Part shown: piece by piece, positions 16,467 to 21,818 of the stretch
How positions within the stretch are numbered: position 1 is the first letter of the stretch
How the letters are laid out: every line of letters starts with the position of its first letter
Assembly: GCA_902493835.1 (NCBI GenBank)
Contig: CABURG010000012.1
Location: 1-22,065, forward strand
From: an uncultured Collinsella sp.
Lineage (GTDB): Bacteria > Actinomycetota > Coriobacteriia > Coriobacteriales > Coriobacteriaceae
Direction of reading: 5' to 3'
Length of the DNA: 22,065 nucleotides
Position numbers and translations under genes: made by a program
The notes under the pieces: model-generated
The model's database searches: none
Told to the model about the DNA's origin: nothing
Seen by the model: the letters and a program-made list of their open reading frames with translations, nothing else

Positions 16467-16511
16467 TGACCGCCAGCCAATATCTTGGGGACATTCGGCC
16501 CAAACGATTCA

Positions 16512-16728
16512 ATCTCAATCTGTAACATCTAGACCGGTATTTCTCTTCAAGCTGTTACAGATTGAGATGTTAAGACGGGTTGGCGGGTAATATTTCGATC
16601 TGTAACACGAAGAGGCTGAAAACCTTTCTTACTGTTACAGAATGAGACGGAAGTCGGGGCTACTGCGTAGTATCTCAATCTGTAACAGATAGGGGAGAAA
16701 ATGTTCTCTAAATGTTACAGGTCGAGAC
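16512..16728. repeat. Array of three dyad units with an 80-bp period
   Basis: Units lie at 16512-16568, 16592-16648 and 16672-16728. Each is a 16-base arm, a 25-base spacer and an inverted 16-base arm; units are 23 bases apart. The six arms share the consensus RTCTCAATCTGTAACA, with CTGTAACA invariant. Spacers differ in sequence but not in length. The array is neither coding nor a normal CRISPR, since its repeats alternate in orientation and no cas gene is present. Its function is unknown. Confidence 0.95.
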
Positions 16729-16780
16729 AAAGGCCGGACCGGTCCCAGTCATCCTGGCTGAGCGAGGATTTCCGGACAAA

Positions 16781-16826
16781 CGAGGGTGGAGAATCTCCCG
16801 CCTGGAGATTATCCACGCTCGATTTT
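16781..16826 (+). terminator. Strong hairpin followed by ATTTTG
   Basis: Arms 16781-16798 and 16804-16821 match at 16 of 18 positions around a five-base loop, followed by ATTTTG. It could be the terminator of a transcript from the GmrSD-like gene or from the dyad array, or part of a small RNA. Confidence 0.6.
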
Positions 16827-16867
16827 GCCTGGGAAGAGCAATTTTCTGTCTGGGAAGCCCAACCACG

Positions 16868-16881
16868 ACCTATATATAGGT
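16868..16881. repeat. 14-bp perfect palindrome
   Basis: ACCTATATATAGGT is fully self-complementary, in an AT-rich patch that would melt easily. It may be an operator; no partner is known. Confidence 0.6.
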
Positions 16882-17056
16882 GCAAATGAGTCGTTATCGA
16901 AGTAATATTCTGCAGGCTCACTCCACTACGCCAAAGTGTTCCCTCGGGAAATGTCACCGCAATATGCAAATTCACCGTCCTTCATATCCAAACTCAGCAA
17001 AACCGCAGGTCAAAGGCATATAGATACGCCCGGCACCGTGTATCTATAGGTTTTCG

Positions 17057-17086
17057 TTGACAGCCCCCAAGGTGGCATCGTATTAT
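17057..17086 (+). promoter_or_regulatory. Sigma-70-type promoter of the tRNA-tuf operon
   Basis: TTGACA (17057-17062) and TATTAT (17081-17086) are separated by 18 bases, about 60 bases before tRNA-Tyr. The preceding AGGTTTTCG is identical to the bases before the rpmG promoter. Confidence 0.85.
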
Positions 17087-17148
17087 CTTCTTCGTTCGCG
17101 GGGGCGGCGGTCCAAAAGACCAAAGGACCTGCGGATACTTGAACGATT

Positions 17149-17230
17149 GGGAGTTTGCCCGAGTGGTTAATGGGGACGGGCTGTAAACCCGTTGGCTCTG
17201 CCTACATAGGTTCGAATCCTATAGCTCCCA
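17149..17230 (+). tRNA. tRNA-Tyr (anticodon GUA)
   Basis: Acceptor GGGAGTT pairs with AGCTCCC (17223-17229). The anticodon loop is CTGTAAA with anticodon GTA. A long class II variable arm is present, as expected for bacterial tRNA-Tyr. CCA is not encoded. It is the first gene of the tRNA-tuf operon. Confidence 0.95.
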
Positions 17231-17240
17231 CCCGTCAAGT

Positions 17241-17316
17241 GCCTGTATAGCTCAGTCGGTAGAGCACTTCGTTGGTAACGAAGAGGTCACCAGTTCAAGT
17301 CTGGTTGCAGGCTCCA
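17241..17316 (+). tRNA. tRNA-Thr (anticodon GGU)
   Basis: Acceptor GCCTGTA pairs with TGCAGGC. The anticodon stem CTTCG/CGAAG encloses TTGGTAA (anticodon GGT). CCA is encoded at 17314-17316. It complements the separate UGU isoacceptor at 14138. Confidence 0.96.
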
Positions 17317-17319
17317 TCC

Positions 17320-17396
17320 GGCGGTGTAGCTCAGTTGGTTAGAGCACACGGTTCATACCCGTGGCGTCACTGGTTCGAATCCAGTCACCGCTACCA
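17320..17396 (+). tRNA. tRNA-Met (anticodon CAU), elongator type
   Basis: The anticodon stem CACGG/CCGTG encloses TTCATAC (anticodon CAT). The acceptor is GGCGGTG with CACCGCT, where the first pair is G-T. CCA is encoded at 17394-17396. The TAGCTCAGTTGGTTAGAGC D arm resembles elongator tRNA-Met rather than initiator tRNA. tRNA-Ile2 (lysidine) is less likely but cannot be wholly excluded. Confidence 0.92.
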
Positions 17397-17444
17397 TAGG
17401 TAACACGGTGGCTTCTCAATAGTATGTTGAGAAGCCACTATGGT
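17393..17444 (+). promoter_or_regulatory. Two-part hairpin between tRNA-Met and tuf
   Basis: A perfect 12-bp stem, GTGGCTTCTCAA (17408-17419) with 17427-17438, has a seven-base loop. An outer six-bp stem pairs ACCATA (17393-17398) with TATGGT (17439-17444), including the CCA end of tRNA-Met. No T-run follows, so it looks like an RNA-processing or regulatory structure rather than a terminator. Confidence 0.7.
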
Positions 17445-17492
17445 ATAAAGGCAAAGTCCCGTCCGGGGACGACCTGTTAAGAGGAGGGCTTT

Positions 17493-18683
17493 ATGGCCAA
17501 AGAGAAGTTTGAGCGCACTAAGCCGCATGTTAACATCGGCACCATTGGTCACGTCGACCACGGCAAGACCACGCTGACCGCTGCCATCACCAAGGTTCTC
17601 TCCGAGACCGAGGGCTGCAAGGCTGACTTCACTGCGTTCGAGAACATCGACAAGGCTCCCGAGGAGCGCGAGCGCGGCATTACGATCTCCGTCTCCCACG
17701 TCGAGTACGAGACTGCTGCCCGTCACTACGCTCACGTTGACTGCCCGGGCCACGCTGACTACGTCAAGAACATGATCTCCGGTGCTGCTCAGATGGACGG
17801 CGCTATCCTGGTCATCGCCGCTACCGACGGCCCCATGGCTCAGACCCGCGAGCACATCCTGCTCGCCCGTCAGGTCGGCGTTCCCTACATCGTCGTCTTC
17901 CTGAACAAGTGCGACATGGTTGACGATGACGAGCTCATCGACCTCGTCGAGATGGAGACCCGTGAGCTCCTCTCCGAGTACGATTTCCCCGGCGACGACA
18001 TCCCCGTCATCCGTGGTTCCGCTCTGGGCGCTCTCGAGGGCGACGCCAAGTGGATGGACGCCATCCGCGAGCTCATGAAGGCTGTCGACGAGTACATCCC
18101 GACGCCTGCTCGTAACAACGACCTCCCGTTCCTGATGGCCGTTGAGGACGTTATGACCATCTCCGGCCGTGGTACCGTTGCTACCGGCCGTGTCGAGCGC
18201 GGTGAGCTCAAGCTCAACGAGCCCGTCGAGATCGTCGGCATCAAGGATACCCAGAACACCGTCGTTACCGGTATCGAGATGTTCCGTAAGTCCATGGACT
18301 TCTGCGAGGCTGGCGACAACGTCGGTCTGCTGCTCCGCGGCATCAAGCGCGAGGACATCGAGCGCGGCCAGGTTCTCTGCAAGCCCGGTTCGGTTACCCC
18401 GCACACCAAGTTCACCGGCGAGATCTACGTTCTGACCAAGGAGGAGGGCGGCCGTCACACCCCGTTCTTCGATGGTTATCGTCCTCAGTTCTACTTCCGT
18501 ACCACCGACGTTACCGGTACGGTCAAGCTCCCCGAGGGCACCGAGATGGCTATGCCTGGTGACCACATCACCATCGAGGGCGACCTCATCCACCCGATCG
18601 CCATGGAGGAGGGCCTGCGCTTCGCTATCCGCGAGGGTGGCCACACCGTTGGTTCGGGCATCGTCTCCACGATCATTGAGTAA
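17493..18683 (+). CDS. tuf: Elongation factor Tu
   Basis: The 396-residue GTPase delivers aminoacyl-tRNA to the ribosome. G1 is GHVDHGKT (19-26), switch I ends in RGITI, G3 is DCPGH (83-87) and G4 is NKCD (138-141). The beta-barrel domains 2 and 3 are complete, including GRGTVATGRVERG and the C-terminal GGHTVGSGIV. The ATG has GAGGAGGG just upstream. Codon use is strongly biased, as expected for a very highly expressed gene. It follows three tRNA genes, as tufB does in E. coli (thrU-tyrU-glyT-thrT-tufB), so the tRNAs and tuf probably share the promoter at 17057. A strong terminator follows. Confidence 0.98.
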   Translation: MAKEKFERTKPHVNIGTIGHVDHGKTTLTAAITKVLSETEGCKADFTAFENIDKAPEERERGITISVSHVEYETAARHYAHVDCPGHADYVKNMISGAAQMDGAILVIAATDGPMAQTREHILLARQVGVPYIVVFLNKCDMVDDDELIDLVEMETRELLSEYDFPGDDIPVIRGSALGALEGDAKWMDAIRELMKAVDEYIPTPARNNDLPFLMAVEDVMTISGRGTVATGRVERGELKLNEPVEIVGIKDTQNTVVTGIEMFRKSMDFCEAGDNVGLLLRGIKREDIERGQVLCKPGSVTPHTKFTGEIYVLTKEEGGRHTPFFDGYRPQFYFRTTDVTGTVKLPEGTEMAMPGDHITIEGDLIHPIAMEEGLRFAIREGGHTVGSGIVSTIIE

Positions 18684-18710
18684 ATTAGCTCTTTGATATA
18701 GCTGACTTAG

Positions 18711-18748
18711 AGAACCCGGCACTTATATGGGTGCCGGGTTCTTTTCTG
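18711..18748 (+). terminator. Intrinsic terminator after tuf
   Basis: AGAACCCGGCAC (18711-18722) and GTGCCGGGTTCT (18731-18742) form a perfect 12-bp stem with an eight-base loop, followed by TTTCTG. Confidence 0.92.
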
Positions 18749-18887
18749 CAATGGATATTGAGCCGTTGCTGGTGTCGAGAGGATCGATTATGGTCCTGGG
18801 TGCACCGTCGATTAGATCTCGTTGGCTCCATTGATGTGTTCCAAATATGAATGGGTTCACCGAGAACCAATTGATTCGAGGTTTTCG

Positions 18888-18917
18888 TTGACAGCACTTA
18901 CGTAGAGCTGATAAAGT
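18888..18917 (+). promoter_or_regulatory. Promoter of the rpmG-tRNA-Trp unit
   Basis: TTGACA (18888-18893) and TAAAGT (18912-18917) are 18 bases apart. It shares AGGTTTTCGTTGACAGC (17 bases) with the tRNA-tuf promoter. The 146 bases between the tuf terminator and this promoter hold nothing I can name. Confidence 0.8.
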
Positions 18918-18962
18918 ATCAACTCGTGCCCGTACGGGGCGGAAATGAAAGGTTCAGGATAC

Positions 18963-19112
18963 ATGCGTACTCTAGTTACTCTTGCGTGCACTGAGTGCAA
19001 GCGCCGCAACTATACGACCACCAAGAACAAGTCGACCATGCCTGATCGTATGGAGATCAAGAAGTATTGCCCCTGGTGCCGTCACCACACGCTGCACAAA
19101 GAGACTCGCTAG
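18963..19112 (+). CDS. rpmG: 50S ribosomal protein L33
   Basis: A 49-residue product starts MRTLVTLACTECKRRNYTT and ends HTLHKETR, the L33 family. Four cysteines, C9-xx-C12 and C36-xx-C39, make it the zinc-binding (C+) form. It is a structural protein near the ribosomal E site. The ATG at 18963 has AGGA close in front and GAAAGG ten bases upstream. It precedes tRNA-Trp and secE, an arrangement found in many bacteria. The presence of the cysteines predicts zinc dependence; a cysteine-free copy elsewhere in the genome cannot be seen here. Confidence 0.96.
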   Translation: MRTLVTLACTECKRRNYTTTKNKSTMPDRMEIKKYCPWCRHHTLHKETR

Positions 19113-19125
19113 TCTCTAGTCACAT

Positions 19126-19201
19126 ACGCCAGTAGTTCAATTGGTAGAGCATCGGTCTCCAAAACCGAGTGTTGAGGGTTCGAGTCCTTCCTGGCGTGCC
19201 A
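19126..19201 (+). tRNA. tRNA-Trp (anticodon CCA)
   Basis: Acceptor ACGCCAG (19126-19132) pairs with CTGGCGT (19191-19197). Anticodon stem TCGGT/ACCGA encloses CTCCAAA. The 3' CCA is encoded at 19199-19201. It sits between rpmG and secE and is likely co-transcribed with rpmG. Confidence 0.96.
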
Positions 19202-19210
19202 GTCATTATT

Positions 19211-19245
19211 CCGTAAGCTCCCAATTGGGGGCTTACGGTTTACTC
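19211..19245 (+). terminator. Terminator between tRNA-Trp and secE
   Basis: CCGTAAGCTCCC (19211-19222) pairs with GGGGGCTTACGG (19227-19238), 12 bp with one G-T pair, loop AATT, tail TTTACTC. Read-through may supply secE-nusG, since only a weak promoter candidate (TTGGGG/TATAAG, 19225-19254) lies between. Confidence 0.85.
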
Positions 19246-19277
19246 ATGTATAAGCGCATTGCGCGGAGGTAACCCAA

Positions 19278-19616
19278 ATGGCCAACAAGAAGAACAAGAA
19301 GAAGGCTCAGCAGCAGGCGCCTGCCAACAACGCTGCCGCCAACTCCAAGGTTGAGGCCAAGAAGGCCGTTGCCAAGAAGAACGAGAAGGCTGCGAAGTCC
19401 AAGAAGAACGAGAAGCCTGGTTTCTTCGCCCGCACCAAGAAGTATTTCGCTTCGGTCAAGTCCGAGATGAAGCGTGTCACGTGGCCCGATAAGAAGGAGC
19501 TCGTGAACTACTCGGTCGTCGTTTGCGCTTCTCTGATCGTCGTCGGCGTCGTCATCGCTCTGCTCGATGCTGGCTTTGGCGAGGCTCTTGCTCTGTTCTC
19601 CGGATTGAGGGGCTAA
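19278..19616 (+). CDS. secE: Preprotein translocase subunit SecE
   Basis: The 112-residue protein is the small clamp subunit of the SecYEG channel. A Lys/Ala/Asn-rich cytoplasmic extension of about 48 residues leads into the conserved amphipathic helix and MKRVTWP (64-70). A single membrane helix follows at about 77-97 (YSVVVCASLIVVGVVIALL). The single-helix form is normal for bacteria outside the E. coli group; the long charged N-terminus is also seen in other Actinobacteria. The ATG has GGAGG at 19265-19269 with eight-base spacing. nusG begins three bases after the stop. Confidence 0.95.
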   Translation: MANKKNKKKAQQQAPANNAAANSKVEAKKAVAKKNEKAAKSKKNEKPGFFARTKKYFASVKSEMKRVTWPDKKELVNYSVVVCASLIVVGVVIALLDAGFGEALALFSGLRG

Positions 19617-19619
19617 ACC

Positions 19620-20156
19620 ATGTCTAAGCGTTGGTACGTCGTTCACACTTACTCTGGATACGAGAACCGTGTTAAGTCCGATCTCGAGCATCGTATCGAG
19701 ACCATGGGCATGCAGGACCGTATCTTTGATATCGAGATTCCTATGGAGCGCGTCACCGAGATCAAAGAGGGTGGCAAGCGCGAGACCAAGGATTCTAAGA
19801 TCTTCCCGGGTTATGTCCTGGTTCGCATGGAGATGGATGACGATGCATGGACGTGTGTTCGCAACACGCCCGGTGTCACCGGTTTCCTGGGCGGCAACGG
19901 TAAGCCCGCTCCGCTTTCCCGCGACGAGTACAATAAGATGACTCGTCGTGCCGGTAAGGGCGATTCGCCCAAGCGTACGTCGGTCGATATTGAGGTCGGT
20001 ACGTCCGTCCGCGTCACCGATGGTCCGCTTACCGACTTTGATGGCAAGGTCTCCGAGGTCAACACCGAGGCAGGCAAGCTCAAGGTCACCCTGATGATCT
20101 TTGGCCGCGAGACGCCGGTTGAGCTCGACTTTAACCAGGTCGCTGTCATCGCTTAA
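19620..20156 (+). CDS. nusG: Transcription termination/antitermination protein NusG
   Basis: The 178-residue protein binds RNA polymerase and couples it to Rho or the ribosome. The NGN domain starts KRWYVVHTYSGYE and contains KIFPGYVLVRMEMDD. The KOW domain lies at about residues 126-158 (VGTSVRVTDGPLTDFDGKVSEV). Length matches the short bacterial form with no insert domain. It is coupled to secE with a three-base gap and has GAGGGG as ribosome site. It precedes the L11-L1 genes in the usual order. Confidence 0.97.
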   Translation: MSKRWYVVHTYSGYENRVKSDLEHRIETMGMQDRIFDIEIPMERVTEIKEGGKRETKDSKIFPGYVLVRMEMDDDAWTCVRNTPGVTGFLGGNGKPAPLSRDEYNKMTRRAGKGDSPKRTSVDIEVGTSVRVTDGPLTDFDGKVSEVNTEAGKLKVTLMIFGRETPVELDFNQVAVIA

Positions 20157-20277
20157 ATTTTTCGTCCGTTCGCGCGAGCGTGCTTCTTCTGTGACTGCTC
20201 ATCTCAGGAGTGCTTCTAACACGTGCGTGCTTACGATATAGCAAGTACTTCACACTCGTGATTCGAAAGGAATGACC

Positions 20278-20706
20278 ATGGCTGAGAAGAAGGTTGCCAA
20301 CGTCATTAAGCTCCAGATTCCTGCTGGTGCAGCTAACCCCGCTCCTCCCGTCGGCCCCGCCCTGGGCGCTGCTGGCGTGAACATCATGCAGTTCTGCCAG
20401 GCCTTTAACGCCGAGACGCAGGACAAGAAGGGCGACATCATCCCCGTTGAGATCACTGTCTACGAGGATAAGTCCTTCTCCTTCATCACCAAGACCCCGC
20501 CGGCGGCTCACCTCATCAAGAAGGAGCTGAACCTCAAGTCTGGTTCCGCTAAGCCCCAGGCCGACAAGGTTGGTCAGCTCTCCCAGGAGCAGCTCACCAA
20601 GATTGCCGAGATCAAGATGCCGGACCTCAATGCCAATGACATTGACGCCGCCAAGAAGATCATCGCCGGTACCGCCCGTTCCATGGGCGTCACCATCGCT
20701 GAGTAG
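20278..20706 (+). CDS. rplK: 50S ribosomal protein L11
   Basis: The 142-residue protein is full length. The N-terminal domain starts MAEKKVANVIKLQIPAGAA and has the conserved PPVGPALGAAGVNIMQFC. The C-terminal rRNA-binding domain ends in IAGTARSMGVTI. L11 forms the GTPase-associated centre with 23S rRNA and is the target of thiopeptide antibiotics. I chose the ATG at 20278, six bases after AAAGGA; the ATG at 20272 is too close to the ribosome site. A 121-base leader separates it from nusG, so it may have its own promoter, but none is clear. Confidence 0.97.
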   Translation: MAEKKVANVIKLQIPAGAANPAPPVGPALGAAGVNIMQFCQAFNAETQDKKGDIIPVEITVYEDKSFSFITKTPPAAHLIKKELNLKSGSAKPQADKVGQLSQEQLTKIAEIKMPDLNANDIDAAKKIIAGTARSMGVTIAE

Positions 20707-20724
20707 CGATTTCTTTAGGTAACG

Positions 20725-20750
20725 ACGGGTGCTCCGACCGGGGCGCCCGT
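20725..20750 (+). terminator. GC-rich hairpin between rplK and rplA
   Basis: ACGGGTGCTCC (20725-20735) pairs with GGGGCGCCCGT (20740-20750), 11 bp with two G-T pairs. The tail TAAATGTG is poor in T, so it is more likely a partial attenuator or an mRNA-processing or stability element than a full terminator. Confidence 0.5.
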
Positions 20751-20780
20751 TAAATGTGTGCAATAGGGCACACGATACGA

Positions 20781-20810
20781 TGTGGGAGGGCTCGCGCCCG
20801 TTTAACCACA
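20781..20810 (+). promoter_or_regulatory. Putative ribosomal protein L1 binding site (rplA leader)
   Basis: TGTGG (20781-20785) pairs with CCACA (20806-20810). Above an asymmetric loop (GA opposite GTTTAA), GGGC pairs with GCCC around TCGC. The GTGGGAGG...CCAC arrangement copies the L1-binding stalk of 23S rRNA (E. coli GGUGGGAGGC...UACCACC). It abuts the rplA ribosome site (AGGAGG, 20810-20815), so bound L1 could block translation of its own message. Binding is inferred from this likeness. Confidence 0.7.
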
Positions 20811-20823
20811 GGAGGTAATGCAC

Positions 20824-21531
20824 ATGGCTAAGCATGGTAAGAGCTATAACGCCGCTGCCGAGAAGATCGACCGCGCCACGCTCTACACCCCCCTTCAGGC
20901 TGCCAAGCTCATCAAGGAGCTCGACACCGCCAAGTTCGACGAGACCGTCGAGGCCCACTTCCGTCTGGGCGTCGATACTCGTAAGGCCGACCAGAACATC
21001 CGCGGTTCCATCTCCCTGCCCCACGGTACCGGCAAGACCATTCGTGTTGCCGTCTTCGCCGAGGGCGAGAAGGCCCGCGAGGCCGAGGCTGCCGGCGCCG
21101 ACATCATCGGTTCCGACGAGCTCGTCGCCCAGATCCAGAAGGGCGAGATCAACTTCGACGCCGCTATCGCTACGCCGAACATGATGGCCAAGGTTGGCCG
21201 CATTGGTAAGATCCTTGGTCCCCGTGGCCTCATGCCGAACCCCAAGCTCGGCACCGTGACCATGGACGTCGCCAAGATGGTCTCCGAGCTCAAGGCCGGC
21301 CGCGTTGAGTACCGCGCCGACCGTTACGGCATCTGCCACGTGCCCCTGGGCAAGAAGTCCTTCTCTGAGCAGCAGCTCGTCGAGAACTACGCTGCCCTGT
21401 ACACCGAGATCCTGCGTGTCAAGCCCTCTTCTGCTAAGGGCAAGTACGTCAAGTCCATCTCCGTGTCTTCCACCATGGGCCCTGGCGTCAAGGTCGATCC
21501 CGCTGTTCAGCGTGACTTCCTGGCTGAGTAA
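20824..21531 (+). CDS. rplA: 50S ribosomal protein L1
   Basis: The 235-residue protein is full length. It binds the mobile L1 stalk of 23S rRNA and helps release tRNA from the E site; in many bacteria it represses its own mRNA. Family motifs include VDTRKADQNIRGSISLPHGTG, the signature GRIGKILGPRGLMPNPK, and a C-terminal SISVSSTMGPGVKVD. I chose the ATG at 20824, eight bases after AGGAGG; the ATG at 20818 would be only two bases away. A terminator 37 bases after the stop closes the unit, so rplJ-rplL are not contiguous within this window. Confidence 0.97.
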   Translation: MAKHGKSYNAAAEKIDRATLYTPLQAAKLIKELDTAKFDETVEAHFRLGVDTRKADQNIRGSISLPHGTGKTIRVAVFAEGEKAREAEAAGADIIGSDELVAQIQKGEINFDAAIATPNMMAKVGRIGKILGPRGLMPNPKLGTVTMDVAKMVSELKAGRVEYRADRYGICHVPLGKKSFSEQQLVENYAALYTEILRVKPSSAKGKYVKSISVSSTMGPGVKVDPAVQRDFLAE

Positions 21532-21567
21532 CTGCTAGTTACTGCCTGAGTAAAGCAAGCATTGCTA

Positions 21568-21612
21568 AAGAAACCCGGTTCTGCCTCGTGCAGGATCGGG
21601 TTTCTTGCTATC
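21568..21612 (+). terminator. Intrinsic terminator after rplA
   Basis: AAGAAACCCG (21568-21577) pairs with CGGGTTTCTT (21597-21606). Inside, CTGC pairs with GCAG. The second arm itself provides the T-rich 3' end. Confidence 0.88.
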
Positions 21613-21616
21613 TCGG

Positions 21617-21663
21617 GCCAAAACCACCACAAAGGGGACAGGCACCTTTGTGGTGGTTTTGGC
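21617..21663. repeat. Perfect 19-bp inverted repeat with a GGACAGGCA loop
   Basis: GCCAAAACCACCACAAAGG (21617-21635) is fully complementary to 21645-21663 around a nine-base loop GGACAGGCA. It lies between rplA and the minus-strand phosphoesterase gene. It may be a bidirectional terminator or a mobile palindromic repeat. Confidence 0.9.
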
Positions 21664-21696
21664 ACTTTGGCGTCAATGTTATGGCATCGCAGCGAG

Positions 21697-21794
21697 CCGG
21701 TTCCAAGTGCCCCAGGTCGCCCCGAAAGAGGAGCGACGCGTACTTTGGTACGCGAGCGACGGTCTGAGGGGCGAGATGGGGTGCTTGGGGCCGG
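21697..21794. repeat. Long imperfect hairpin repeat, copy B (inverted)
   Basis: Two 47-base arms (21697-21743 and 21748-21794) surround TTTG. The tip stem GCGTAC/GTACGC and the flanking GAAAGAGGAGCGACGC and GCGAGCGACGGTCTG blocks match copy A at 12138-12239 in reverse orientation. It is non-coding, between rplA and the next gene. Confidence 0.85.
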
Positions 21795-21818
21795 CGCAGC
21801 GTCAAGCCTTAAAGGTGG

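Larger units (their letters stand above)
16467..17148. other. 682-bp structured non-coding region
   Basis: No credible gene is found. In order it holds the three-unit 80-bp dyad array (16512-16728), an 18-bp near-perfect hairpin (16781-16821), two CTGGGAAG copies, the palindrome ACCTATATATAGGT (16868-16881), the inverted repeat TATAGATAC/GTATCTATA (17019-17048), and the promoter of the tRNA-tuf operon (17057-17086). The leader to tRNA-Tyr follows. Confidence 0.75.

Noticed and set aside
16512..16728. CRISPR array
   Set aside because: Repeats are 16 bases, alternate in orientation, have only five short intervals of two fixed sizes (25 and 23), and no cas gene is in the window.
16592..16728. 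Compensatory pairing in the arms of array units 2 and 3
   Set aside because: Outer arm changes break rather than keep pairing (for example TTTCGAT opposite ATGAGAC), so covariation does not support an RNA hairpin there.
16715..16975. Minus-strand 86-residue open frame
   Set aside because: It has no recognisable motif and runs through the end of the dyad array and a hairpin with 16 of 18 paired positions, so it is most likely spurious.
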